This document shows, piece by piece, positions 19,068 through 27,371 of a stretch of DNA of 35,842 bases (its first letter is position 1; each line of letters begins with the position of its first letter). The stretch lies in contig KE354208.1 in assembly GCA_000415505.1 (NCBI GenBank), positions 1-35,842 on the forward strand, in the 5' to 3' direction. Under the pieces are notes generated by a model. The model was not told the origin of the DNA, did not search any database, and saw only the letters and a list, made by a program, of their open reading frames with translations. Source of the stretch: Streptomyces afghaniensis 772. GTDB lineage: Bacteria; Actinomycetota; Actinomycetes; Streptomycetales; Streptomycetaceae. The position numbers were made by a program, and so were the translations under genes.

Positions 19068-20755
19068 ATGAACGCAGACGGCCGTACCAGGCTCAACCAG
19101 ACGTCCGAGTGGACGGCACTGGCCAAGCACCGCGAGGAGCTGGGCGACGTCCAGCTGCGCGAGCTGTTCGCCGCCGACTCCGGCCGCGGCACCGCGTACA
19201 CCCTCCGGGTCGGCGACCTGTACGTCGACTACTCCAAGCACCTCGTCACCGACGACACCCTGAGGCTGCTGCGCGAACTGGCCGCCGCCACCGACGTGTT
19301 CGGGCTCCGGGACGCCATGTTCCGCGGCGAGAAGATCAACACCACCGAGGACCGGGCCGTGCTGCACACCGCGCTGCGCGCCCCGCGGGACGCGGTGATC
19401 GAGGTCGACGGTGAGAACGTGGTGCCGGGTGTGCACGCGGTCCTCGACAAGATGGCCGACTTCGCGAACCGGGTGCGCTCCGGGGAGTGGACAGGGCACA
19501 CCGGCAAGCGGATCCGCAACGTCGTCAACGTCGGCATCGGCGGCTCCGACCTGGGTCCCGCGATGGCGTACGAGGTGCTGCGCGCCTTCACCGACCGGGA
19601 CTTTACGGTCCGCTTCGTGTCGAACGTGGACGGCGCCGACCTGCACGAGGCGGTGCGGGACCTGGACCCGGCGGAAACGCTGTTCGTCATCGCCTCCAAG
19701 ACCTTCACCACCATCGAGACGGTCACCAACGCCACGTCCGCGCGCGGCTGGCTGCTGGACGCGCTCGATGGGGGTACCTCCCGCTCGAGCGAAGTCGAGA
19801 GTGGGGGAGAGGCCGCCGTCGCCAAGCACTTCGTCGCCCTGTCGACGAACGCCGAGAAGGTCGCAGAGTTCGGTATCGACACGGCCAACATGTTCGAGTT
19901 CTGGGACTGGGTCGGCGGCCGCTACTCGTACGACTCCGCGATCGGCCTGGCCTTGATGATCGCCATCGGCCCGGACAACTTCCGGGATATGCTCGACGGC
20001 TTCCGGATCGTCGACGAGCACTTCCGGACCGCGCCCGCCGAGTCCAACGTGCCGCTGCTGCTCGGCCTGCTGGGCATCTGGTACGGCAACTTCCACGACG
20101 CCCAGTCGCACGCGGTGCTGCCCTACAGCCACTACCTGTCCAAGTTCACCGCCTACCTCCAGCAGCTCGACATGGAGTCCAACGGCAAGTACGTCGGCCG
20201 GGACGGGCGTGAGGTGGAGTGGCAGACCGGGCCGGTGGTGTGGGGTACGCCGGGCACCAACGGGCAGCACGCCTACTACCAGCTCATTCACCAGGGCACG
20301 AAGCTGATTCCGGCGGACTTCATCGGCTTCGCGCGGCCGGTCGGGGAGCTGGGCGACCGGCTCAAGGCGCAGCACGACCTGCTGATGGCCAACTTCTTCG
20401 CCCAGACGCAGGCGCTCGCCTTCGGCAAGACCCCCGAGGAGGTACGGGCCGAGGGTGTGCCGGAGGAGCTGGTGCCGCACAAGACGTTCAAGGGCAACCA
20501 TCCGACGACCACCATCCTGGCGCCCGAGCTGACGCCGTCCGTGCTCGGCCAGCTGGTCGCCCTCTACGAGCACAAGGTGTTCGTGCAGGGCGCCGTGTGG
20601 AACATCGACTCCTTCGACCAGTGGGGCGTGGAGCTGGGCAAGGTCCTCGCCAAGCGCGTCGAGCCCGCATTGACCGAGGGAGCCGAGGTCGAGGGCCTGG
20701 ACGCGTCCACCAAGGCACTGGTCGCACGTACCGGGAGCTGCGCGGCCGGCAGTGA
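19068..20755 (+). CDS. pgi: Glucose-6-phosphate isomerase, with C-terminal frameshift and in-frame repeat insert
   Basis: The enzyme interconverts glucose 6-phosphate and fructose 6-phosphate. It starts at ATG 19068 ([20 protein letters not shown]). Family marks: [70 protein letters not shown], the signature [30 protein letters not shown] and [10 protein letters not shown]. Two oddities. First, a common Streptomyces palindromic repeat (19769-19810) adds about 14 residues ([13 protein letters not shown]) before EAAVAKHF. Second, the frame slips near 20728: the natural end TYRELRGRQ with TGA at 20753-20755 is in the next frame, so one base appears missing. Read literally, the frame runs on through the next gene and would give a false 930-residue fusion. 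Repaired and without the insert, the length is about 549, typical for the family. Confidence 0.9.
19769..19810. repeat. Streptomyces-type palindromic repeat inside pgi
   Basis: A stem-loop unit beginning TGGGGGTACCTCCCGCTCGA and ending GTCGAGAGTGGGGGAG: outer arms CTCCC/GGGAG and inner arms CTCGA/TCGAG around GCGAAG. I recognise this as the dispersed GC-rich element found in many copies in Streptomyces genomes, mostly between genes. Here it is in frame within pgi. Confidence 0.75.
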
Positions 20756-20927
20756 CGTGCGCCGGGCGGTGGGCGGGCGGCGGCGCGTCGCCCGCCCACC
20801 GCCCGGTGGCGTGGCGATTCCACCCGCCGCTCGGCGCGCGCTGTTTCGCTCACCGCCCGGCGGCGCCCCTTCCGCTTCCCGTAGACTCCCCGTCGATCAT
20901 CACGGCGAGTGCTCGGGGGAGCGCGAA

Positions 20928-21860
20928 GTGGCACGCACACGCGGAAGTTGGACAGGCGGCACGCTGACGGTCCGGTCCGTCCTGAAGCCCCAGGACGTGG
21001 CCCGGGCGGTGTTCCACCCCGCGTGGATACCGCAGCCGCTCGATCCGTCCGTGGAGCGGCTGAAGAGGTTCCGGGTCATCGCCGGGGCGGTCGCGTCCCT
21101 CGGGGTCTACACCTTCATCGAGGGCGGCTTCGACTTCACGGAGCTGCTGGAGAACGCGATGACGGCCTCCGTCGTCCTGCTCTTCCTCACGCCGCTGACG
21201 GTCGGGGCGATGCTCTGGGTGTGGCGGCGCGGCGGCACGGTGCGGCAGCTGCGGGTGCCGCTGGTCAACTCCCTTCTGCTGCTCCTGCTGTTCGTCGGGT
21301 GCGTGGCCGCCCTGCTGTTGCTGGTCCAGACGGTGAACGGCTCGGCGAACCCCGTCGTGATCATCGGGGTCGGCCTGACGATGATGTGGATGCTCATCTT
21401 CACCGCCTACGGCGCGGTGCGGGTCTCCGGCAACTTCTTCGGCACAGCCGCGACGCACCGCTGCCTGCCGCCGCTGCTCGCCATGGTGACCAGCTGGCTG
21501 GTGGCCGTCCCGGACCTCGTCACCGGTGATCTGCACGGGCTGAGCCTCACCCTGGGCATCGTCTTCATCCTGGGTGCTCCGGTGACGGTCACCGCCATCG
21601 CACTGCTGGAGATGGGGAGGCTCAAGCGGCGGTACGGGATCCGGCTGAAGACCCATCCGGCGACTCTGGCACCGGCGCCCGCACCCGGGCCGGTCCCGCC
21701 GATGCCGCCGGGGATGCATCCGGGGATGCCCCCGGCGGGGTCGCCGTACCTGCCGCCGCAGGGGAACCCGTACGGCCATCCCTACGCGCCGGGCGGGCAG
21801 CACCCGTACGCCCCGCATCCGCAGCCGCCGTACAACCCGCAGCACCCCTACGGGGGCTGA
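20928..21860 (+). CDS. Membrane protein with Pro/Tyr/Gly-rich C-terminal tail
   Basis: A 310-residue protein of unknown function. GTG 20928 is chosen because GGGGGAG is seven bases upstream and the intergenic region after pgi ends here; TAGACT at 20882 could be its -10. The N-terminal part ([20 protein letters not shown]) resembles the short soluble lead of Yip1-like membrane proteins. Five or so membrane helices follow ([94 protein letters not shown]). The last about 65 residues are a disordered Pro-, Tyr-, His- and Gly-rich tail with repeated PYAP/HPYG motifs. The apparent fusion to pgi is a frameshift effect. It ends 21 bases before the convergent FtsX permease gene. Confidence 0.8.
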   Translation: MARTRGSWTGGTLTVRSVLKPQDVARAVFHPAWIPQPLDPSVERLKRFRVIAGAVASLGVYTFIEGGFDFTELLENAMTASVVLLFLTPLTVGAMLWVWRRGGTVRQLRVPLVNSLLLLLLFVGCVAALLLLVQTVNGSANPVVIIGVGLTMMWMLIFTAYGAVRVSGNFFGTAATHRCLPPLLAMVTSWLVAVPDLVTGDLHGLSLTLGIVFILGAPVTVTAIALLEMGRLKRRYGIRLKTHPATLAPAPAPGPVPPMPPGMHPGMPPAGSPYLPPQGNPYGHPYAPGGQHPYAPHPQPPYNPQHPYGG

Positions 21861-21881
21861 CCCCCCGCAGCGGCCAGGACG

Positions 21882-24448
21882 TCAGGCGACCGCGCTGAGT
21901 GTGTCCGCCAGTCGGCGGCGGGCCGCGCGGGCCGCGGGTACGGCGGCCAGTGCGGCCGCGCAGAGTACCGCCGCCGCCCCGAGCAGCAGCATCAGCGAGG
22001 CGGACGGGCCCTGGGCGATCCCGGCGCCGATGCCGCTCGATCTGCCCTGGGCGTCGATCAGCCAGTGGGCGAGCGGCAGGCCCAGGGCGGTGGCGGCGAG
22101 CACGGCCGCCAGTGCCGTACAGCCGGTGGCCGTGACGGTGATGGCCGTGATCTGCCGGGGGGACAGGCCGATGGCCTTCAGCGCGAGCAGGTCCCGTTCG
22201 CTCTCGCGGACGGTGCCGCCGATGGCGGTCAGCAGCTCGATCAGCCCGATGAGGGCGAGGACCGCGATCAGCCCGGCGATGACGGCGCGCAGTGGGGAGA
22301 GCCCGTCGGCGGGGTTGGTGACGGTGTGCACGTCCAGGTGTCCGCGCCCGGCCGTGGCCAGCCGGTCGGCGACCTCCCGCGGGTCGGCACCGGGATCCAG
22401 GCGCAGCTCGTAGAGGGTCGGGCGGAGCCCGGGGTCGTTGGCGCGGAGGGTGTCGAGGGACGTGGAGATGACCCGGCCGGCGTTCTCCGGCTCGATGCTG
22501 CGGCCCACGATGTGCAGGATCTGCGGCTGGTCGCCGACGGTCATCCGCACCCAGTCGCCGACGCGCACGTCCAGCAGGTCCAGCAGCCCCTGCCCGGCCA
22601 CGGCCTCGTCGGCGCCGCGGGCGGGGCGGCCCTCGGCGAGGGTGTACGGGTAGGGGTCCTGGTCGGTGCCGAGGCCGCGCAGGGCGATGGTCGCCGTCTG
22701 GCCCGGGACCAGGGCGGCCGTCTCCACGCCGGGGTAGGCGGCGGCCACCTCCGGGTCGCGTTCCACGAGGGCGCGGGACTGCCGCTCGGTCAGACCGGCG
22801 TCGGCACGGACGCTGAGGGCGGTCGGCAGGCCGATCTGTTCGGGCGTGCTGTGGAAGCGGTCGATGGTGGTCCACGCGCTCATCGCCACGACGATCAGCA
22901 GCAGCGGCAGGGTGAGGCGGGCGACGGTGCCGAGGACCGGGGGCGGCGCGTGAACGCCTTGTGCCAGCCCAGCACCAGCGCGGGCGGAACCCGCGCGCCG
23001 AGGGCGCGGCGCGCCAGGTCGGAGAGCTGCCCGGCCCGGGGAGCCGCGGGCCGCAGCCCGAGGACCCGGCGCAGGCCGTTGGCCAGTCGGCTGCCAGGCG
23101 GTGCCGCTGCTGGTTGTGGGCTGAGGGCTCGGGATGTTGTCTCGGTCGGCTGCCGGTCAGGTGCGGTCGCCGCGGGCCGCAGCCCGAGGACTCGGCGCAG
23201 GCCGCCGACCAGCCGCCCACCAGGCGAAGCCGCTGTGGGCTGCGGTCCGGGAACGGACGCAGCCGTCGCGGGGCCCGGTCCGAAGGACCGGCCCGTGCTC
23301 GCCCCGGTGAGCCGTCCGCCGAGCGCCGCCGCGGGGCGCTGCACCGGCACCGGCGGTACGCGGCCCGCCCGCCAGGCGGCCAGACCGGTGGTCGCTCCGA
23401 TGAACAGCACCGCGCCCACCGGGATCACGAACAGCGCCACGGTGTGCCCGGGCAGCCCCTGCCACACGCCGACCGCGTCCCCGAGCCGTCCCGGGATCCG
23501 GCTGCCCAGGGCCTCGGCCAGCGCGGCGGCGGCCACGGCACCCAGGAGCGCGTAGGCAAGGTGCTGGAGCAGGAAGATGCGGACCACCTGGCCAGGGGTG
23601 AAGCCGATCGCCTTCAGCACGGAGAGGTCCCGCAGGTGGCCGCGGATACGCGTGCCGATCGCGCCGTGGACCGCGAGCCCGGCGGCGACCAGCGCGCCCA
23701 GCCCGAACAGGCCCAGCACCTGGCCGAGGAGCCGGTTGTCGCCCTGGGCCTCGGCCCGGGCCTGCTGCCAGGTGGACACCTCCCCGATGGCCCCGGCGCC
23801 CAGTACGGTCACGGCACGCTGGACGACGTAGGACGTGTCGCCGGGGTCCGTCAGCCGCAGTCCGATCACCTGGCCGCCGGGGTCCGGCACGGCCGACGGC
23901 AGGGCCCACACCAGGCCCGGCTGCTCGCCGGGCCGGTAGCGCGGCTCGGCGCTGTCGGCGAGGCCCACCACGGTCAGTTCGCGGGCGGTGCCGGGCACGG
24001 TGAGGGTGTCGCCGGGCTCGGCCAGCAGCGCGCGGGCGAGGCGGCTCTCCAGGACCACACCGCTCGGGGTCGCGGGGTCCAGCCAGTGGCCGGAGACGAC
24101 CGGCGGGCGGCCGACGGACGGGCGTTCCGCAGTGGCGCGCAGCTCCACGGCGGCGCGGCTGCCGCGCGAGACGACGGTGGTGGCGGCGGTGGGGTACGGG
24201 CCGGCGACGGAGTCGACGCCGTCCAGTTCGGCCAGCTTCCCGGTGTCGGCCGCGGTGTCGGTGTGCAGCCACACATGCGCGCCGTGCGACTGCGTGAACA
24301 CGCGCTGCCAGGGGTTGGTGGCGTACCCGAAGAGGGCCGTCGCCAGGAGCAGGGAGGCGACGATGCCCGCCGTGGCGAGGACGAGGAACAGCGCCTCGCC
24401 GCGGTGGGTGCGCAGATCGGAGTGCGCCCAGCGCAGGGTGGCTCGCAC
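21882..24448 (-). pseudogene. ABC transporter permease, double FtsX domain (MacB/LolC-like), frameshifted
   Basis: One permease gene of about 855 residues, starting at GTG 24448 (MRATLRWAHSDLRTHRGEAL) with GAGG seven bases upstream. Half one: a membrane helix (VLATAGIVASLLLATALFGY), a large outer domain, and an FtsX core (LGLFGLGALVAAGLAVHGAI, HLRDLSVLKAIGFTPGQVVR). A linker with a duplicated motif follows, then half two: helix (LTLPLLLIVVAMSAWTT), outer domain, FtsX core (AVIAGLIAVLALIGLIELLT, ESERDLLALKAIGLSPRQIT) and the end at 21882. The frame breaks near 22940, where five C's stand where six would keep the frame; the first frame stops at 22895 after TRRPRSSAPSPASPCRCC. With the ATPase at 24519-25274 this forms an exporter for a drug, peptide or lipid. 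Frameshift may be a sequence error. Confidence 0.82.
23043..23240 (-). repeat. Internal 126-bp-period duplication in the permease linker
   Basis: The coding sequence for a motif of the form PQPxAxPPGxRLxxGLRRVL followed by GLRPAA is present twice, starting at 23043 and 23169, near-identical over about 60-80 bases. It lies in the predicted cytoplasmic linker between the two FtsX halves. Confidence 0.7.
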
Positions 24449-24518
24449 GGGCCTCAGCCTCTCGGCCCGGACGCCGGGCAGCCGTCGTACAGCCGCATGT
24501 CAGTCCTTCACCCGCATG

Positions 24519-25274
24519 TCAGTCCCTGAGTTCGAGCACACCGGATATGCCGGACCGGCGCGGCGGTGTGCCGCCGTCGAGTTCCGCGTCGTCGGCGATC
24601 CGGCCGTCGAAGAAGCTGATCACCCGGTCCGCGGCGCTCGCCAGCCGCGCGTCATGGGTGACCAGCAGGATCGTCTGGCCGCGCTGGTGGAAGCGGGACA
24701 GCAGCCGCATCACCTCGCGGGTGCCCTTGCTGTCGAGGCTGCCCGCGGGTTCGTCGGCCAGCAGCAGCGGGGGATGGTTGACCAGGGCCCGGGCCAGAGC
24801 GACGCGCTGCTGCTCACCGCCGGACAGCTCGCCCGGCATGCTGCGCTCCTTGCCCGTCAGGCCCAGCTCGGCCAGCAGCTGCTCCCGCTCGGCCCGGGCC
24901 TGCTTAGGCGAGGACCCGGCGAGCAGGGCGGGCAGCTCCACGTTGTCGGCGACGGACAGGTTGGACACGAGGTTGAAGAACTGGAAGACGATCCCGATCC
25001 GCTTCCTGCGCTCCACCGCCCAGCGGGCCTCGCTGTAGGTGTCGGTGGACTCGCCGTCGAGCCAGATCCGGCCCGCGTCCGGCCGCTGCAGGCCGCCGAG
25101 CAGATGCAGCAGCGTCGACTTGCCTGCGCCGGACGGGCCGGTGATCGCCACGAACTCGCCGGGCCGTACACACAGGTCGACCCCGCGCACGGCATGGGCG
25201 GGCGCGCCCTCGCCGTGGTGCGTCTTCACCAGGCCCTCGGCGCGCAGCACAGGAGCGGGACGGTCGTCGCTCAC
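24519..25274 (-). CDS. ABC transporter ATP-binding protein (MacB/LolD type)
   Basis: A 251-residue ABC ATPase. GTG 25274 is chosen because it overlaps the padR stop (GTGA 25271-25274), a coupling seen across the window; a longer frame upstream runs into padR. Walker A is residues 46-54 (GPSGAGKST), the Q-loop region is FQFFNLVSNLSVADNVELPA, the signature is LSGGEQQRVALARAL, Walker B is LLLADEPAGSLD, and the H-loop is LLVTHDARLASAADRVISFF. This is the LolD/MacB subgroup that drives FtsX-type permeases, here the gene directly downstream (71 bases). A 13-14 base sequence at its stop (CCGCATGTCAGTCC) is repeated 19 bases later. Confidence 0.93.
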   Translation of the reverse strand: MSDDRPAPVLRAEGLVKTHHGEGAPAHAVRGVDLCVRPGEFVAITGPSGAGKSTLLHLLGGLQRPDAGRIWLDGESTDTYSEARWAVERRKRIGIVFQFFNLVSNLSVADNVELPALLAGSSPKQARAEREQLLAELGLTGKERSMPGELSGGEQQRVALARALVNHPPLLLADEPAGSLDSKGTREVMRLLSRFHQRGQTILLVTHDARLASAADRVISFFDGRIADDAELDGGTPPRRSGISGVLELRD

Positions 25275-25786
25275 TCCAGCTCCTCCAGCTCTTCCTGGCA
25301 CCGCTCCAGCCAGTCGAGATCGGCCTGCAGGTGCAGCATCGCGCCCTCTATCAGCAGGTGGGCGATGCGGTTGTCGCGGTCTTCGGCGGCGGCCAGCTTC
25401 GACAGCTGCCGCATGGTGTTCAGGTACTGGCGCCGCTGGTGGTTGATCAGGGAGATCTGGTCGGCGAGCCCGGTCTGCGGGGCGAGCGCCAGCTTCATGA
25501 AGAAGTCGTCCCGCACCCGCGGCTCGTCCTCGGGCTCCTCGAACCAGGCGCGCAGCGCCTCCCGCCCGGCCTCGGTGAGGTGGTAGACCTTTTTGTTGGG
25601 CCGGCTGGACTGCGCCACGTCCTCGCCCTCGATCAGTCCCGACTTCTCGAGGCGGCCGAGGGTCACATAGATCTGGCCGACATTCGGCTGAGGGTACGCG
25701 GAGCCCAGCAGTTGCTCAAGGTCCTGCTTGAGCTCGTAGCCGTGGGCGGGTCCGCGGGCGAGGAGTGCCAGGAGGGGCAGGCGCAC
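25271..25786 (-). CDS. PadR family transcriptional regulator
   Basis: A 171-residue PadR-type winged-helix repressor. It starts at GTG 25786, with AGGAGG nine bases upstream. N-terminal winged helix: LLALLARGPAHGYELKQDLE, then PNVGQIYVTLGRLEKSGLIE and RPNKKVYHLTEAGREALRAW. The C-terminal half is the helical dimer domain (INHQRRQYLNTMRQLSKLAA ... ADLDWLERCQEELEELE). PadR proteins near ABC exporters normally repress them and let go when the exported compound binds. It is the first gene of the padR-ATPase-permease operon, with a 4-bp overlap to the ATPase. A palindrome at 25838-25852, between it and the divergent binding-protein gene, is its likely operator. Confidence 0.92.
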   Translation of the reverse strand: MRLPLLALLARGPAHGYELKQDLEQLLGSAYPQPNVGQIYVTLGRLEKSGLIEGEDVAQSSRPNKKVYHLTEAGREALRAWFEEPEDEPRVRDDFFMKLALAPQTGLADQISLINHQRRQYLNTMRQLSKLAAAEDRDNRIAHLLIEGAMLHLQADLDWLERCQEELEELE

Positions 25787-25837
25787 GCGTGCAGTCCTCC
25801 TGTCCGGTCCAATGTGCTCCAGGCCCTAGTATCGCCC

Positions 25838-25852
25838 ATACCTAACAGGTAT
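25838..25852. promoter_or_regulatory. Palindromic operator between padR and the divergent binding-protein gene
   Basis: ATACCT-AAC-AGGTAT is a perfect 6-base inverted repeat with a 3-base centre, 52 bases from the padR start and 57 bases from the divergent gene start. A TAGTAT -10-like element (25827-25832) lies beside it. The same sequence with three changes recurs at 27202-27216 (opposite orientation). Likely the PadR site (inference). Confidence 0.65.
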
Positions 25853-25908
25853 ACATGGCCTCTGATTCCGGGCAAGGGTGCCCGTCGCCGGTGTACAGGG
25901 AGGAACCT

Positions 25909-27180
25909 ATGCGGTGGATCCATGCCGCGGGTAGGGGCCTTCTCGTTCTCGTCGTGGTCCTGACCGGTTACGTTGCCGCCGGAGCGCAGGCGGGCGAGCC
26001 TGCCGGCGGCGGCCGTGGACCGCTCACCCTCGCCACCGCCGGAGACCTTACCGGCTACCTCGGCCCTCTGCTGGAGGGCTGGAACCGCACCCACCCCGGC
26101 GAAAAAGTGACCCTCGTCGAGCTGCCGGACTCCGCCGACGAGACCCAGGCCCAGATGGTCACCGACCTGCGCGACGGCGACCGCAGCCGGTTCGACGTGC
26201 TCAACATCGACGTCAACTGGACCTCGGAGTTCGCCGCGGCGGGCTGGATCCGGCCGCTGCCCCGTGACCGTTTCCCGCTGAAGACCTTCCTCCCCCCGGT
26301 CGTGGACACGGCGACCTACGACGGACAGCTGTACGCCGTCCCGTACGTCACCAACGCGGGCCTGCTCCTCTACCGCAAGGACGTCCTCGCCAAGGAGGGC
26401 GTCGAGCCGCCGCGCACCTGGGCGGAGCTGGAGCGGTACGCGAAGACCCTCGCCCCGAAGTACGGCCTCGACGGCTACGCCGGGCAGTTCCTGCCCTACG
26501 AGGGCCTCACCGTCAACGCGGCCGAGGCCGTCTACTCGGCGGGCGGCTCGATCCTCGGCGACGAGGGCGAGCGCGTCACCGTCGACTCGGCGGCGGCCCG
26601 CGAGGGCATCGGATTCCTGGCGCGCGGGGTGCGCGAGGGCTGGATCCCGAAGGAAGCGCTGACGTACAAGGAGGAGGAGTCCAAGCAGGCCTTCCAGGAC
26701 GGCCGGCTGCTCTTCCTGCGGAACTGGCCGTACGCCTACGTCGGCGCCTCCGCGCCGGGCTCCGCGGTCGCCGGGAAGGTCGGCGCCGTACCGCTGCCGG
26801 GACCGGACGGGCCGGGGACGAGTGTCCTCGGCGGCTCCAACCTGGCTGTCAGCGCGCACGCGCGGCACCCCGACTCGGCCGCCCGCCTGATCGCGTACCT
26901 CACCAGCGAGCGCGTCCAGCGCCAGGTCCTCACGCGCGGCGCGCTGCCGCCCGTCCGGGCCGATCTCTACGAGGACCCCGCGCTCATCCGCAGGTTCCCC
27001 TATCTGCCGACGCTGCGCGAGAGCGTGCGCACGGCCGCGCCGCGCCCCAAGAGCCCGCGCTACGACCAGGTCAGCCTCGTCGTGCAGGCGGTCGTGCACG
27101 ACGCGATGGCCGGGCACGAGACGCCCACGGCGGCGGTGCGCCGGCTCGCCCGCGAGCTCGCCGTCATTTCGCGCGGCTAG
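25909..27180 (+). CDS. Extracellular solute-binding protein, sugar type, without lipobox
   Basis: A 423-residue family-1 solute-binding protein. It starts at ATG 25909, with AGGGAGG six bases upstream. The signal sequence (MRWIHAAGRGLLVLVVVLTG, probable cut at AGAQA) has no Cys, so it is not a normal lipoprotein. The body shows the sugar-binding fold: LTLATAGDLTGYLGPLLEGW, NIDVNWTSEFAAAGWIRPLP, VPYVTNAGLLLYRKDVLAKE, QDGRLLFLRNWPYAYV and LGGSNLAVSAHARHPDSAAR, which look most like maltose/trehalose (ThuE-type) binding proteins. It has no partner permease beside it: padR lies on the other side, divergent, and the next plus-strand gene is the glucosidase. It may be an extra binding protein for the permeases at 30.4-32.6 kb, or a secreted sugar scavenger. 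Confidence 0.85.
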   Translation: MRWIHAAGRGLLVLVVVLTGYVAAGAQAGEPAGGGRGPLTLATAGDLTGYLGPLLEGWNRTHPGEKVTLVELPDSADETQAQMVTDLRDGDRSRFDVLNIDVNWTSEFAAAGWIRPLPRDRFPLKTFLPPVVDTATYDGQLYAVPYVTNAGLLLYRKDVLAKEGVEPPRTWAELERYAKTLAPKYGLDGYAGQFLPYEGLTVNAAEAVYSAGGSILGDEGERVTVDSAAAREGIGFLARGVREGWIPKEALTYKEEESKQAFQDGRLLFLRNWPYAYVGASAPGSAVAGKVGAVPLPGPDGPGTSVLGGSNLAVSAHARHPDSAARLIAYLTSERVQRQVLTRGALPPVRADLYEDPALIRRFPYLPTLRESVRTAAPRPKSPRYDQVSLVVQAVVHDAMAGHETPTAAVRRLARELAVISRG

Positions 27181-27201
27181 CCCAGTCGGCGAGTCTTCTA
27201 C

Positions 27202-27216
27202 TTACTTGTTAGGTAA
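27202..27216. promoter_or_regulatory. Second copy of the padR-region palindrome, upstream of the glucosidase operon
   Basis: TTACTTGTTAGGTAA, whose complement TTACCTAACAAGTAA agrees with the site at 25838-25852 in 12 of 15 positions including the whole TACCTAACA core. It lies 22 bases after the binding-protein stop and about 85 bases upstream of the putative glucosidase promoter. Another short inverted repeat (TCCGG/CCGGA, 27245-27260) lies between. Confidence 0.55.
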
Positions 27217-27299
27217 CGCGGACGTCTCATCTGCCTGAGTTATGTCCGGAAAATACCGGATTACGCCACCTCAACTCCTCGGTAGCTTCTGCCTTTTCA

Positions 27300-27329
27300 T
27301 TGACACCCTCTCGACACGCCTACTTAACA
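27300..27329 (+). promoter_or_regulatory. Putative promoter of the alpha-glucoside operon
   Basis: TTGACA (27300-27305), 18 bases, TTAACA (27324-27329) is close to the sigma-70 consensus. Transcription would start near 27336, which argues against the ATG at 27333 and for the TTG start of the glucosidase at 27372. Confidence 0.5.
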
Positions 27330-27371
27330 TGCATGCATAACCGCTGCCCTCCTCAGAGACAGGTCGATGGG

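Noticed and set aside
19008..21860. An apparent Pgi-membrane-protein fusion of 950 residues
   Set aside because: Pgi's natural ending and stop (20753-20755) are one frame over, and the membrane protein has its own ribosome site and GTG start at 20928.
21882..22889. A separate 335-residue permease gene
   Set aside because: It starts within a membrane helix, has no ribosome site, and its sequence continues the upstream FtsX permease once one base is restored.
25838..25852. Reading the palindrome as a terminator for padR or the binding protein
   Set aside because: It lies upstream of both divergent genes and has short AT-containing arms, which fits an operator, not a terminator.
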